Source: Clostridia bacterium (GTDB taxonomy: Bacteria; Bacillota; Clostridia; Christensenellales; Aristaeellaceae). Taken from it: 60,602 nt of DNA. The translations under genes and the position numbers were made by a program. This document shows positions 33,908 to 43,165 of the stretch, one piece after another; the stretch's first letter is position 1; each line of letters starts with the position of its first letter. A model generated the notes under the pieces. The model did no database searches, had not been told where the DNA came from, and saw only the letters and a list, made by a program, of their open reading frames with translations. The stretch lies in the NCBI GenBank assembly GCA_017427165.1, contig JAFRTK010000085.1:1-60602 (forward strand), in the 5' to 3' direction.

Positions 33908-34483
33908 TCAGGACTCTTCCTGCTCCCGGTTCCATTCCCGCAGGAACTGTTCCATGAACGCATGGCGGAAGGCCGCCATTTCCCGGGCTTTTTCCGTATT
34001 CATCCGGTCCTTCAGCAGGAGAAGCTTTTCATGGAAATGCGCGATGGAATCCTCCGGCGGCCGTCCGTGCTTTCCGCCGTAGGCAAACGTCCGGGCAATT
34101 CCGATGGCCCCGATCGCGTCCAGCCGGTCCGCATCCTGGATAATCCGGCCTTCGGCTGTTGCGGGACGTTTATCGCCGTTCTGGCTGAAGGAAACCGAAT
34201 TGACGGCTTCACAGATCCGCTCTTCCGTTTCCGGACTGATTCCCTGCCCGCGCAGAAAACGCCGGGCATTGGCATTGTTCTCCGTATGGAACAGCTTATG
34301 GTCGTCCGCGTCATGGAGCAGGGTGCCCAGGGAAACAACCAGCCGGTCCGCCTCCGGTTCTGTTTCCAGGATCAGCAGGGCGTTCCGGTACACCCGCATG
34401 GAATGCCCGAATCCGTGGCCGTCCGTATTTTCCGCAAAGAGAGTCCGGATATAGTTCTTTGCCGCTTCCACCAGCATCTGCAT
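33908..34483 (-). CDS. HD-domain phosphohydrolase (YpgQ/YedJ-like)
   Basis: 191 aa. [12 protein letters not shown] near residue 21-32, L-L-H-D-A-D-D-H-K near 57, and D-A-D-R-L-D near 113: the YpgQ/YedJ group, some of which hydrolyse nucleoside triphosphates. The open frame extends to 34600, but the ATG at 34483 has GGGGGAG upstream and the promoter at 34520-34548 places the start after the extension. Confidence 0.85.
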   Translation of the reverse strand: MQMLVEAAKNYIRTLFAENTDGHGFGHSMRVYRNALLILETEPEADRLVVSLGTLLHDADDHKLFHTENNANARRFLRGQGISPETEERICEAVNSVSFSQNGDKRPATAEGRIIQDADRLDAIGAIGIARTFAYGGKHGRPPEDSIAHFHEKLLLLKDRMNTEKAREMAAFRHAFMEQFLREWNREQEES

Positions 34484-34519
34484 TTTTTCCACTCCCCCGC
34501 TGTCCGGTACTGCGGATTC

Positions 34520-34548
34520 ATCATACCATGGAACCGGACCCGCAACAA
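34520..34548 (-). promoter_or_regulatory. Promoter of the two-HD operon
   Basis: Minus strand TTGTTG (34543-34548), 17 bases, TATGAT (34520-34525) with extended TGG. Confidence 0.7.
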
Positions 34549-34630
34549 GGGAAAGCGCGGAAGCAGGAAAAACCGCCTTCCGGGGCGAAAAGAAAAACAA
34601 GGATTTTCAAGACACAGAAGGTGTAAAAAA

Positions 34631-35803
34631 ATGAAAAAGGGAATCGGCAGACGGAAGATCCTGATTCCGGTGGTTATCGTGCTCCTGGTGATGACCGCGG
34701 CATTTATCCTGATCAGTTACCATACATTCCGGCAATATGAGATCCGGGACCTCGAGGATTACTCAAAGGGACTGACCGGCCTGATTGCCGGGGATATCAT
34801 TGACGTGGAAGACATTGACGGATACCTGGAACAGGGACGGAACTATCCCGGCTATGCCGAAACGGAACACAAGCTGTACCTGCTGCGGGAAGCCTACCCG
34901 GATATCGTTTACCTGTACGTCTACCAGGTCCGGGAGGACGGTTTCCATGTGGTGTTTGACCTGAACACGGAGCAGTTTGCCGGATCGGAACCGGGAACGG
35001 TGGAACCGTTCTTCCCGGCATACCAGCCGTATATTCCGGACCTGCTGGCGGGAAAAGAAGTTCCGTCGATTGAGTCCAATGAAAAATACGGCCATGTGCT
35101 GACGGTGCTCACCCCGGTCCGCGACGCGGAAGGCACCTGCCGGTGCTATGTCGGCGCGGACAGTTCCATGGACATGCTGCGGGAATATACCTGGAACGTC
35201 ATCAGCCAGGTTGGGTTTATTTTCCTGATTGTGCTGGGAATCATCCTGGCCGTAAGCATTTTTGCTACGGACCGCGGCGTGATTCGGAAGATGGATAAGC
35301 TGGAGGACCGGGCATACCTGGATACGCTGACCGGACTTCGGAACCGGACCGCATACTACGATTACAACGACGTGCTGAACAAAAAGGAAGATGCCGGGGA
35401 TGCGGATTTCTCCATTATCATGATCGATATCAACTTCCTGAAACGGATGAACGATACCTACGGCCATGAGCAGGGCAACCTGTACCTGCAGCATGCCGCG
35501 GACCTGATCCGGAAGGTGTTCGGGGAAGAACATGTATACCGGATCGGCGGGGATGAGTTTGTCGTGATCCTGGAAGGAAAAGCCCAGGAAGGCGCGGAGG
35601 AACGCATCCGCGCATTTAAGGAAGAAGCGGCGAGACTGCAGGCGGATGATTCCCTGCAGCCATGGGAAAAGGTTTCCGCCGCGGCGGGGATCGCAAAATA
35701 CGAAAAAGGCCGCGACGCATCCACTGAGGAAGTGCTGCGCCGGGCCGATGAAGCCATGTACCGGGACAAGATTGCCATGAAGGCGGTCCGGACGGACAGG
35801 TAA
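34631..35803 (+). CDS. Membrane diguanylate cyclase (GGDEF)
   Basis: 390 aa. Membrane helices at about 10-30 and 195-215 enclose an extracytoplasmic sensor of about 165 residues resembling a Cache-type domain (YLREAYPDIVYLYVYQV). The GGDEF domain starts near 230: A-Y-L-D-T-L-T-G-L-R-N-R, then R-I-G-G-D-E-F near 305, intact for c-di-GMP synthesis. The inhibitory I-site R-x-x-D five residues before is F-G-E-E here, so product feedback is probably missing. The frame runs 259 codons upstream, but the ATG at 34631 with AGAAGG starts the natural signal helix. Followed by a terminator. Confidence 0.88.
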   Translation: MKKGIGRRKILIPVVIVLLVMTAAFILISYHTFRQYEIRDLEDYSKGLTGLIAGDIIDVEDIDGYLEQGRNYPGYAETEHKLYLLREAYPDIVYLYVYQVREDGFHVVFDLNTEQFAGSEPGTVEPFFPAYQPYIPDLLAGKEVPSIESNEKYGHVLTVLTPVRDAEGTCRCYVGADSSMDMLREYTWNVISQVGFIFLIVLGIILAVSIFATDRGVIRKMDKLEDRAYLDTLTGLRNRTAYYDYNDVLNKKEDAGDADFSIIMIDINFLKRMNDTYGHEQGNLYLQHAADLIRKVFGEEHVYRIGGDEFVVILEGKAQEGAEERIRAFKEEAARLQADDSLQPWEKVSAAAGIAKYEKGRDASTEEVLRRADEAMYRDKIAMKAVRTDR

Positions 35804-35819
35804 GAAAAAAACGGGGGAA

Positions 35820-35850
35820 AGAACCGGGACCGGGAGGCCCCGGTTCTTTT
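35820..35850 (+). terminator. Terminator after the GGDEF gene
   Basis: Nine-base-pair stem (35820-35828 with 35839-35847), ten-base loop, TTTT. Confidence 0.8.
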
Positions 35851-35892
35851 ACGTTCCGGCGTGCCGGTTGGACCGGCCGGAACGGTGTTCCA

Positions 35893-35921
35893 TTGACACA
35901 GAAAACTGAATCAGATATAGT
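35893..35921 (+). promoter_or_regulatory. Promoter of the CotH surface operon
   Basis: TTGACA (35893-35898), 17 bases, TATAGT (35916-35921). Confidence 0.8.
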
Positions 35922-36004
35922 TACAATGAGATATTATAGATCTGCGCTCCTGCCCGGAACGATCGGCCGGGACGGGCAGAATACAGAGGAACGGAGTGAC
36001 CCGG

Positions 36005-36760
36005 ATGATGAAGAAAAGCCTGATTGTCCTGCTGGTGATGATGCTGCTTGCAGCAGTACCTGTTTTCGCGGAGGAAAACACTGCCATTGTTTCTTTTTCA
36101 GACACAGGGCTGGAGCAGGAAACAGAGGGTGTGTTATTTGACAACGGGGTGGTCCGGATTGAAAAACCTGGGACCTATGTGCTCTCCGGCACGCTGACCA
36201 ACGGGCAGATATTTGTCAGCGTGAAGGACAAGGGAGATGTCATTCTGGTCCTCAGCGGGGTGGACATCCACAGCAATGAGAGCGCGGCCATCGAAGTGGA
36301 AAAGTGCAGCAAGCAGGCGGTTATCTCACTGGCGGAAGGAACAGAGAACATTATTTCCGACGGACCGCAGCCCAATGCGGATCCGGATGAGGATCCGAGC
36401 GCGGTTCTGTTTTCCTCAGCAGATCTTGTGATTGAGGGAAACGGAAGCCTGCAGGTGACCGGCGGACGGGTGGATGGAATCACATCCAAGGACCGGCTGA
36501 TCATCCGCGGCGGAAAGATTGTGGTGGAAGCAGTCCGGCACGGCATCAAGGGGAAGGACAGCGTACAGATTGCCGGCGGCGAGATTGAGATCAACGCGGG
36601 GAAGGACGGCATCAAGAGCACCAACAAGGAAAAATCCTCCCTGGGCTATGTGGAAATTATCGGCGGAAGGATCACCATCCGGAGCGGCGATGAACCGATC
36701 CAGGCGGAAACCTACTATACGGTCGAGGATGCCAAAATCCGGATTATTGTGAATGAATGA
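36005..36760 (+). CDS. Secreted carbohydrate-binding-domain protein (Cthe_2159 type)
   Basis: 251 aa with a signal peptide (V-F-A-E-E). Repeated short beta strands with G-V-D-I-H-S-N, F-S-S-A-D-L-V-I-E-G-N-G, G-I-T-S-K-D, H-G-I-K-G-K-D and D-G-I-K-S-T-N form a parallel beta-helix, the fold of the Cthe_2159 family that binds cellulose or pectic polymers. It probably sits outside the cell as an adhesin or glycan-binding factor. First of four genes: 12 bases separate it from the NAGPA gene. ATG at 36005 is placed eight bases after GGAG; an in-frame GTG lies nine bases earlier. Confidence 0.82.
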   Translation: MMKKSLIVLLVMMLLAAVPVFAEENTAIVSFSDTGLEQETEGVLFDNGVVRIEKPGTYVLSGTLTNGQIFVSVKDKGDVILVLSGVDIHSNESAAIEVEKCSKQAVISLAEGTENIISDGPQPNADPDEDPSAVLFSSADLVIEGNGSLQVTGGRVDGITSKDRLIIRGGKIVVEAVRHGIKGKDSVQIAGGEIEINAGKDGIKSTNKEKSSLGYVEIIGGRITIRSGDEPIQAETYYTVEDAKIRIIVNE

Positions 36761-36772
36761 GCGGGCGGAAAG

Positions 36773-38017
36773 ATGAAGGGACATAAAACACTCCTGGCAG
36801 CCGCGGCAGTGTTCATCCTGCTCGCGGTGATGGTTGCAGGGGTTTTCGCGGAGACTTCCTACCGGGAGCTGAAAAAAGGAGACAGCGGCCCGGACGTGCT
36901 GGCACTGAAGGAAAGGCTGTTTGACCTCGGCTACATTACCTCCAAAAACTTTGAGGATGACTATAACAAAAACACAGCGGAACGAATCCGGCAGCTTCAG
37001 AAGAAAAACGGGCTCAGGCAGACCGGAATTGCCACTCCCGAACTGCAGGAACTGATCTTTTCGGATGAGTGCATCGGAAAGGACGGAAAGAAGCGGGCGG
37101 CGTCCGATGGGAACAGCGGGCAGGCGCCGGTTCAGTTCCGTATGCCTGAACCGGCCGGGAAGATGAAGATCCCGCTGGATGATGAAGGGTTCTATGACGC
37201 GGACGAACCCTATGTTTACGCGGACCGGAAGGCCGGGGAATGGAGCTATGTGAGCCGCGATATCCATGTGGAAATCCGGCAGCGTGTGGACAAATCCGTG
37301 CCGCACCAGTGGCTGGAAGCGGCCATCCGCTACCGGGAACCGGCGTTTTTCGGGGCGATGGTCAATGAAGCGCCGCCGGAGAAAATGACCAAATCCGGAA
37401 CGTTCCTTTCCAAACCGACGACGATTGCCCGGGATCACCAGGCAGTATTTGCATTCTCTGATGATTTCTTCGGATACCGGATGCTGAACAAGCTGACAAC
37501 GGGCATTGTGATCCGGAACGGCCGGGTGTGGTCAGAGAAAACGAAAAAGGGGGACAGCCGGGTATGGCCGCCCCTGGATGTGATTGCCCTTTTTGACGAC
37601 GGGCACATGAAAACATTTGAATCGGATTCGCATTCCGCCCAGGAATACCTGGACATGGGCGTTGTGAGCACATTCGCTTTCGGCCCGATCCTGGTGGAGA
37701 ACGGTGCGGTATGTCCTGACCTGAAAAAGTGGCGGACGACGGACCGGGCTCCGCGGATGGCGATGGGGATCACCCATGACGGAACCATCCTGGCCGTGGA
37801 CGTGCTGGGCCGCCGGAAGGACGCGGTGGGTGTGACCATCACCTGGCTGGCGGACAAGCTGATTGAACTGGGCGCTGTTGAGGCGGTCAACCTGGACGGC
37901 GGCAATACCACCTGTATGATCTTTATGGATGATGTGATCAACCGGCCGGCGGGGGTCAAGGAGAAGGACCTGCGGACCGTAAACGGGATGATCGGCATCA
38001 GGGAGGGAGCAGAATGA
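36773..38017 (+). CDS. Secreted phosphodiester glycosidase with peptidoglycan-binding domain
   Basis: 414 aa with a signal peptide. Residues about 32-100 are a PG_binding_1 helical repeat (LKKGDSGPDVLALKERLFDLGY). Residues about 195-410 are a NAGPA domain: F-G-A-M-V-N-E, FAFGPILVENG and N-L-D-G-G-N-T-T near 372. It should be held on the wall and cleave sugar phosphodiesters there. Its stop overlaps the ATG of CotH (ATGA). Different architecture from the NAGPA at 2269-3249, which has no wall-binding domain. Confidence 0.88.
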   Translation: MKGHKTLLAAAAVFILLAVMVAGVFAETSYRELKKGDSGPDVLALKERLFDLGYITSKNFEDDYNKNTAERIRQLQKKNGLRQTGIATPELQELIFSDECIGKDGKKRAASDGNSGQAPVQFRMPEPAGKMKIPLDDEGFYDADEPYVYADRKAGEWSYVSRDIHVEIRQRVDKSVPHQWLEAAIRYREPAFFGAMVNEAPPEKMTKSGTFLSKPTTIARDHQAVFAFSDDFFGYRMLNKLTTGIVIRNGRVWSEKTKKGDSRVWPPLDVIALFDDGHMKTFESDSHSAQEYLDMGVVSTFAFGPILVENGAVCPDLKKWRTTDRAPRMAMGITHDGTILAVDVLGRRKDAVGVTITWLADKLIELGAVEAVNLDGGNTTCMIFMDDVINRPAGVKEKDLRTVNGMIGIREGAE

Positions 38018-39702
38018 CAGTACGGGGATTCAGGACACGGGTTTTCCTGTGGGTTCTGGCAGCGCTGCTGGCCTGCCTGGTGGTAACAGCGCATGCGGCT
38101 TCCGGCGGACCGGAGGTCTGGATTTCACCGGACGGGGAGCTGACGGCGGACGCAATCACGCTCAACAAGAATGAGGGAAAGGGCTATACGCTTTACCTCC
38201 CGGGGAACCTGAAGACGGGGGAACTCAAGTTCGGTCTCGCGGACGGGGTGTCTTTTACATTCGGTTCCCGGTCGGTCAAGAACGGGGACGGGGCCGGGAT
38301 CATCAAACCCGGAAAGTACCAGATCAAAATCGGCAAGACAAAGGCAAGTCTGCAGGTCATGCAGGGATCGGAAAACCTGCCGGTGGTGTATGTGACGACC
38401 GAAAGCGGCAGCCTGAAAAAAATCGAAGCGAACAAGGAAAACAAGGAACCCGGATATCTTGTGCTCCGCGGCCCGGACGGAAGCGTCCAGTATGACGGCG
38501 AGCTGGAGCATGTAAAGACCCGCGGGAATTCCTCCATGACGTTTAAAAAGAAGAATTACCAGATCAAACTGGCTAAAGGAACCGACCTCCTGGGAATGGG
38601 CAAGGCCAAGAAATGGATCCTGACCGGCAATTACCGGGACAAATCCTACCTGCGGAACCAGGTGATGCTGGACCTGGCCACGGCGATCGGCCTGGATTAC
38701 ACCCCGGAGCATACTGCCGCGGAGCTGTACATTAACCATGAGTACCGGGGATTGTATCTCTTTTCCGAAAAGGTGGAGATTGACAAGGACCGGATTGCGA
38801 TTGCCGATCTGGAAAAGGCGACCGAGAAGCTGAACAGCGAGCCCCTGGAAAAAAACAAGCTGGTCGGCAAAAAGGCATCCACCAAAGGCCATTACAAAGC
38901 GTACAGCATTCCGGTGGATCCGGAGGATATTACCGGGGGCTACCTGATCGAATACGAAAGCTATCCGGTGCGCTACGGAATGGAAGCCAGCGCCTATACG
39001 ACGAAAAAAGGCGGGGTCCTGGTATCCAAATCACCGGAATACATATCATCCGCACAGATGAAGTATATTTCCGCCCTGATGCAGTCGTTTGAAAACGCCA
39101 TTATGGCATCGGACGGAAAGGATCCGGAAAGCGGGAAACACTATACGGAAATTGCAGACGAGGAATCCCTGACCCTGAAGTACATGGTTGAAGAGATCAG
39201 TGAAAATTACGACGGGAATTCCTCCAGCCAGTATTTTTACAAGCCGCAGGACAGCATCAGCGAGAAAATATTCGCTGGCCCCGCATGGGATTATGACAGC
39301 TCCTTCGGTTCATACGCGGCGAAGCACAATGCCAAATATGTGCTGAATCCGGAATACCTGTGGATCGCCAAGGGCGACCGGACGGCCTGGTATCCGGCAC
39401 TGTACCGGCATGAGGAGTTCCGGCAGAAAGTGGCGGAGCTCTGGCAGGAACGCGCCCGGCCGGCCGTGGAGGTACTGCTGGGAATCCGCCCGGACGGGGA
39501 AGCGGGAATGGAATCCATTGACAGCCTGGCCAAATCCATTAAGGATTCCGCCGCCATGGACCGGCAACGCTGGCCGCGTCCCGGGGTATCGAGCACGGTG
39601 GCCCAGACAGGCAGTTCCTTTGACGAGAATATCAAGTTCCTGAAGAACTACCTGAAGAAGCGTTATGAATTCCTGAACGGTGAGTGGGGTGGCGGAAAGT
39701 GA
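38014..39702 (+). CDS. Secreted CotH-family protein kinase-like enzyme
   Basis: 562 aa with a signal peptide. Residues about 25-115 are an all-beta Ig-like domain. The CotH domain starts near 125: V-K-T-R-G-N-S-S near 168, K-K-N-Y-Q-I-K-L, S-Y-L-R-N-Q-V-M-L-D-L, Y-R-G-L-Y-L-F-S-E-K, and the catalytic-loop-like A-W-D-Y-D-S-S-F-G near 423. CotH proteins phosphorylate Ser residues of coat or surface proteins; many act outside sporulation. Translationally coupled to the NAGPA gene before it. The protein substrate is unknown; no CotB/CotG-like Ser-rich protein is in the window. Confidence 0.88.
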   Translation: MTVRGFRTRVFLWVLAALLACLVVTAHAASGGPEVWISPDGELTADAITLNKNEGKGYTLYLPGNLKTGELKFGLADGVSFTFGSRSVKNGDGAGIIKPGKYQIKIGKTKASLQVMQGSENLPVVYVTTESGSLKKIEANKENKEPGYLVLRGPDGSVQYDGELEHVKTRGNSSMTFKKKNYQIKLAKGTDLLGMGKAKKWILTGNYRDKSYLRNQVMLDLATAIGLDYTPEHTAAELYINHEYRGLYLFSEKVEIDKDRIAIADLEKATEKLNSEPLEKNKLVGKKASTKGHYKAYSIPVDPEDITGGYLIEYESYPVRYGMEASAYTTKKGGVLVSKSPEYISSAQMKYISALMQSFENAIMASDGKDPESGKHYTEIADEESLTLKYMVEEISENYDGNSSSQYFYKPQDSISEKIFAGPAWDYDSSFGSYAAKHNAKYVLNPEYLWIAKGDRTAWYPALYRHEEFRQKVAELWQERARPAVEVLLGIRPDGEAGMESIDSLAKSIKDSAAMDRQRWPRPGVSSTVAQTGSSFDENIKFLKNYLKKRYEFLNGEWGGGK

Positions 39703-39704
39703 GG

Positions 39705-40925
39705 ATGTTTATCCGGAAAAGGAATACCCGCCGGATTCTTTCGGGATTCCTGCTTTTCGTACTGCTTACGGTGACGGCTTCCGCCGGAATTTCCGAACAG
39801 CCGGAAGCTGAAGCGTATGCGGAGGACATCACCGCGGGATGCACCTACGGCGGCAATTCAAAGGAAACCAAAAAGAACACTTTCCAGCTGATGACGGACG
39901 GGGATGTAAGCACTTATTTTGCGCTCGGGGAAAAGGGAGGCTTCCTGACCATTGACAGCGCGGAGCCGATCTTCGGCGTTTCGGTTATGCTCTATGACCG
40001 GTTCAACAAAGACTATTCCTATGACCTGCAGATTGAGGGCACGGACGGGGAATGGAAAACAATCGGGCAGAGCAAATACCTGAGCAACTGGCATCCGCTG
40101 GAACAGCCGGTAAACCGGATCCGGATCCGGACCACGAGCAGGGAACGGCTGAGGATTGCGGAACTGCAGCTGTTCAGCGCAGGGAAAAAACCGGAGGAGG
40201 TCCAGGACTGGCAGGACCTGGACAAGGCGGATATTATGCTGCTGGCCTGCCATCCGGATGATGAGGTGCTTTGGTTTGCCGGGCTGATGCCGGTATACGC
40301 GGACCGCGGGTACAAGGTGCAGCTGGCCATGATGACGCCGGAGTATGAAGAGCGCCAGCTGGAACTGCTTCAGTCCGCCTGGCACTGCGGAATGCGCTAT
40401 TATCCGTATTTCATCGGGCTCCATGACAAGAACGGCCATAAAAACCTGGCGAGGCAGTATACCATGTGGAAGGGAAAGACACGGGTACACCGCCTGGTGA
40501 CAGAATGCTTCCGGAGATTCAGGCCGGAGGTGGTGGTGACGCATGGAGAAGACGGGGAGTATGGGCACAGCGCCCATAAAGCAACGGCGGATTCCGCCAA
40601 GACCTGCATCAAATACGCGGCAAACAGCCGGAAGTATCCTGAGTCAGCCAAAGAATACGGGACCTGGCAGGTGAAAAAACTTTACCTGCATGAGTATGAA
40701 AAGAATAAGGTAACCATGGACTGGACCCAGCCGCTGGAATCATTCGGCGGGAAAACGGGATTTGATATTGCCGGGGAAGCGTTCCTTTACCATGTTTCCC
40801 AGGTCAAAATCGGGCACTATGAATTCAAACCGGTGGGAGATCACGACAATACAGCGTTCGGCCTGTATTATTCGGCGGTCGGACCGGACCAGGGGAAAAA
40901 TGATTTTATGGAGAATATTCCGTGA
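39705..40925 (+). CDS. Secreted PIG-L-type deacetylase with N-terminal discoidin-like domain
   Basis: 406 aa. Signal peptide, then about 130 residues shaped like an F5/8-type C (discoidin) sugar-binding domain (FQLMTDGDVSTYFALGEKGGF). The PIG-L domain starts with L-A-C-H-P-D-D-E near 182 and ends T-H-G-E-D-G-E-Y-G-H-S-A-H near 285, carrying the HPDDE and HxxH zinc ligands. Removes N-acetyl groups from GlcNAc-type sugars; an extracellular location is unusual for the family. ATG at 39705 lies two bases after the CotH stop; GTG at 39684 or 39699 is possible. Last gene of the operon. Confidence 0.85.
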   Translation: MFIRKRNTRRILSGFLLFVLLTVTASAGISEQPEAEAYAEDITAGCTYGGNSKETKKNTFQLMTDGDVSTYFALGEKGGFLTIDSAEPIFGVSVMLYDRFNKDYSYDLQIEGTDGEWKTIGQSKYLSNWHPLEQPVNRIRIRTTSRERLRIAELQLFSAGKKPEEVQDWQDLDKADIMLLACHPDDEVLWFAGLMPVYADRGYKVQLAMMTPEYEERQLELLQSAWHCGMRYYPYFIGLHDKNGHKNLARQYTMWKGKTRVHRLVTECFRRFRPEVVVTHGEDGEYGHSAHKATADSAKTCIKYAANSRKYPESAKEYGTWQVKKLYLHEYEKNKVTMDWTQPLESFGGKTGFDIAGEAFLYHVSQVKIGHYEFKPVGDHDNTAFGLYYSAVGPDQGKNDFMENIP

Positions 40926-40948
40926 TCCGCCGGAGGCGGGTGCCGATC

Positions 40949-40982
40949 AAAAAACCAGGCTGAGCTGTCAGCCTGGTTTTTC
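40949..40982. terminator. Bidirectional terminator after the CotH operon
   Basis: Stem CCAGGCTGA/TCAGCCTGG flanked by A-run and T-run (40949-40963 with 40968-40982), tetraloop; serves both convergent genes. Confidence 0.88.
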
Positions 40983-41007
40983 TGTATCCGGAGTCGGGTG
41001 TTTACCG

Positions 41008-42498
41008 TCAGTCGGGGCTGTGAGCCCGGAAGGTGAAACGGCGGAAAGCGGCGCTGCCGCCGGTTTCTTCCGCCGCGTACAGGTACAGCCCGAACCGGCA
41101 GCCGGTGAAATGATCCAGCGCGAAGGCCATCGGATGAACCGGCCCCAGCGGTTTCCATCCGGTATTGTCCAGGTACTCAAACTGTACTTCACCCTTCAGC
41201 CCGGCAAAGCGGACATCCGCCCGCAGCCGGACTTCCGCGTGTTCCCAGGGGATCCGGGCATATTCCTTTTCTTCCTTTTCCCCCGGCTTCCGGGCTTTCA
41301 TAACCAGCGCGTATCCGTCTTTATCCCGGGTGATGCCGGCCAGGCCGTAGCTGCCGATCAGCAGGCAGAGCCCGGCCGTATCGCCCGGACGGATTCCGGA
41401 AGCGTCTGCCGTGACCTCCGCCGCGCAGCCGGGAAGCACGGTGCGCTGGGTAATGGTGTTCCGGGCATGTTCCACGGTCCGGCTGAGCTTATCGGTCCGG
41501 ATGATGTACGCGCCGTTTCCGGTTTCCCAGCAGCCTTCCCGGGGCTCATGGTTGAACTGCCAGACATTCTTCAGTGCGGGGGACATGAAATCATCGTCGG
41601 CATACAGGGGCTCCGGAACCCAGTCCGGCCGGGTGCAGGCGTTGGTGATTTCCTTTGTTACGGGACCGAAAACCGGACAGCCGGATTCATTCCAGGTGAC
41701 AGGAACCAGGACCGGGATCCGCCCGACCGGGCCGCGGTCCTGGAAAAGAACGGCAAACCAGCGCCCGTCCGGGGTATCGACAATTCCGCCCTGCGCCACG
41801 CCGCTGTTCAACCCGTCCAGGTCGGAAATGAGCACATCCCCGCCGGTCCATTCCCCGTCCGGGGAATCCGCGGTAAAGCAGGCTTCCGCACGGAACCACC
41901 TGTCCTGCAGGGAATGGATCATCAGCAGGATATATTTACCGTTGATTTTGTAAAGGTGGGAACCTTCATACCCGAGGAAATCCCCCGGGGCATCCCGGAC
42001 GATGATCCGGTCCAGGCCGCCTTCCTTCGGGCCACTGAGATCCTCCCGCAGCTCTGTCAGGCGGATATTCCGGTTGCCGTATACGATATACACCCGGCCG
42101 TCATCATCAAACAGCAGGGAGGAATCGTGGAAGATTCCCTCAATATACTGCTTTTTCCACGGCCCTTCGATGCGGTCCGCCGTGAAGAGGAAGGTTTTCG
42201 GCCACTCATGGGCGATGAAGACCGCATAGAACCGGCCATTATGGTACCGCAGGGAAGCCGCCCACATGCCGTGGCCGTAGGCGGTCTGCTCCCCTTCCAG
42301 GATTTCCCCGGGTGTATGCTCCAGGGTTTCATACAGGTACGTGCAGATTTCCCAGCGGATGAGGTCATGGGATCTGAGGATAACAGCGCCGGGAAAGAAA
42401 TGCATGGTCGTGCTGATCATGTAATACGTGTCACCGATCCGGATAACATCCGGATCCGGGTAATCCATTCCCGTGAGGGGATTGAAGCCGCCGGCCAT
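41008..42498 (-). CDS. GH43 beta-xylosidase/arabinosidase-type enzyme, intracellular
   Basis: 496 aa, no signal peptide. Propeller residues 1-310: catalytic Asp in Y-P-D-P-D-V-I near 14, modulator in H-D-S-S-L-L-F-D-D near 120, acid Glu in G-Y-E-G-S-H-L near 175. Residues about 315-496 are a jelly-roll concanavalin-like C-terminal domain common in beta-xylosidases. Probably hydrolyses imported xylo- or arabino-oligosaccharides. The frame extends to 42549, but the ATG at 42498 has GGAGGGATCCC. Follows the flavin reductase gene by 47 bases and may share the MarR promoter. Confidence 0.86.
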   Translation of the reverse strand: MAGGFNPLTGMDYPDPDVIRIGDTYYMISTTMHFFPGAVILRSHDLIRWEICTYLYETLEHTPGEILEGEQTAYGHGMWAASLRYHNGRFYAVFIAHEWPKTFLFTADRIEGPWKKQYIEGIFHDSSLLFDDDGRVYIVYGNRNIRLTELREDLSGPKEGGLDRIIVRDAPGDFLGYEGSHLYKINGKYILLMIHSLQDRWFRAEACFTADSPDGEWTGGDVLISDLDGLNSGVAQGGIVDTPDGRWFAVLFQDRGPVGRIPVLVPVTWNESGCPVFGPVTKEITNACTRPDWVPEPLYADDDFMSPALKNVWQFNHEPREGCWETGNGAYIIRTDKLSRTVEHARNTITQRTVLPGCAAEVTADASGIRPGDTAGLCLLIGSYGLAGITRDKDGYALVMKARKPGEKEEKEYARIPWEHAEVRLRADVRFAGLKGEVQFEYLDNTGWKPLGPVHPMAFALDHFTGCRFGLYLYAAEETGGSAAFRRFTFRAHSPD

Positions 42499-42545
42499 GG
42501 GATCCCTCCTGTTGATTTTTCTGCAGCTGCCGTGTTCCCTGAAGA

Positions 42546-43130
42546 TCACCGGCCTGAAGAAATGAATTTCTTCGCGGGTTCGCCCCAGGCGCCCAGGTTG
42601 CCGCCGTTCCAGGCAAAATAGCGCTCACAGGTGGTGGAAACCGGCGCGATGGCGGCCAGCTTTTCCGTGGAGGTGACGGCTTCGCCGTCCAGCGATTCAT
42701 CCTGGAGCACATTGCGGATGGCGCAGAGCATTACTTCGCCGTCGTCCATGGGGAGGAACTGTTTGACTTCCAGTTCAAAGACTACCGGGGAATCGGTGAG
42801 GACCGGGACAGGCAGCACGCGGCCTTTTTCGATTCCCGTAACGGGCTTCATTTTGTCCGGGCTGTGGCCGTCGGTCGTTCCAAGGTAATCCGCCAGGGGC
42901 AGGAGCGCTTCGGTGACCAGGCAGGCGGAAAAGACCTTCTGTTTGTGGATGTTCTCTTTGGTGAGCTTGTCCCCGCCGATGCAGGCCATTACGCCCAGTT
43001 CGGTGTCCCAGATGTAGCTGAACCAGCAGAAAAGGCCGAAGTCCGGCCGGCCTTCCTCATCATAGGTTCCGTAGAGGAACAGTGTCTGCGGGCAAAAATC
43101 GTTGGTGGGAGCTTTACTGATTTTATTCAT
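42546..43130 (-). CDS. Flavin reductase-like FMN-binding protein
   Basis: 194 aa. Beta-barrel flavin reductase family (DIM6/NTAB): begins with a T-L-F-L-Y-G-T-Y-D-E-E-G-R-P-D-F-G strand pair, then D-T-E-L-G-V-M-A-C-I-G-G and N-I-H-K-Q-K-V-F-S-A-C-L. Likely uses FMN; substrate unknown. Encoded 35 bases after a MarR repressor gene, a pairing typical of redox or quinone-responsive operons. Confidence 0.85.
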   Translation of the reverse strand: MNKISKAPTNDFCPQTLFLYGTYDEEGRPDFGLFCWFSYIWDTELGVMACIGGDKLTKENIHKQKVFSACLVTEALLPLADYLGTTDGHSPDKMKPVTGIEKGRVLPVPVLTDSPVVFELEVKQFLPMDDGEVMLCAIRNVLQDESLDGEAVTSTEKLAAIAPVSTTCERYFAWNGGNLGAWGEPAKKFISSGR

Positions 43131-43165
43131 GGTTTTTCCTTTCTGAGCCGGCGGCTCATCCGTTT

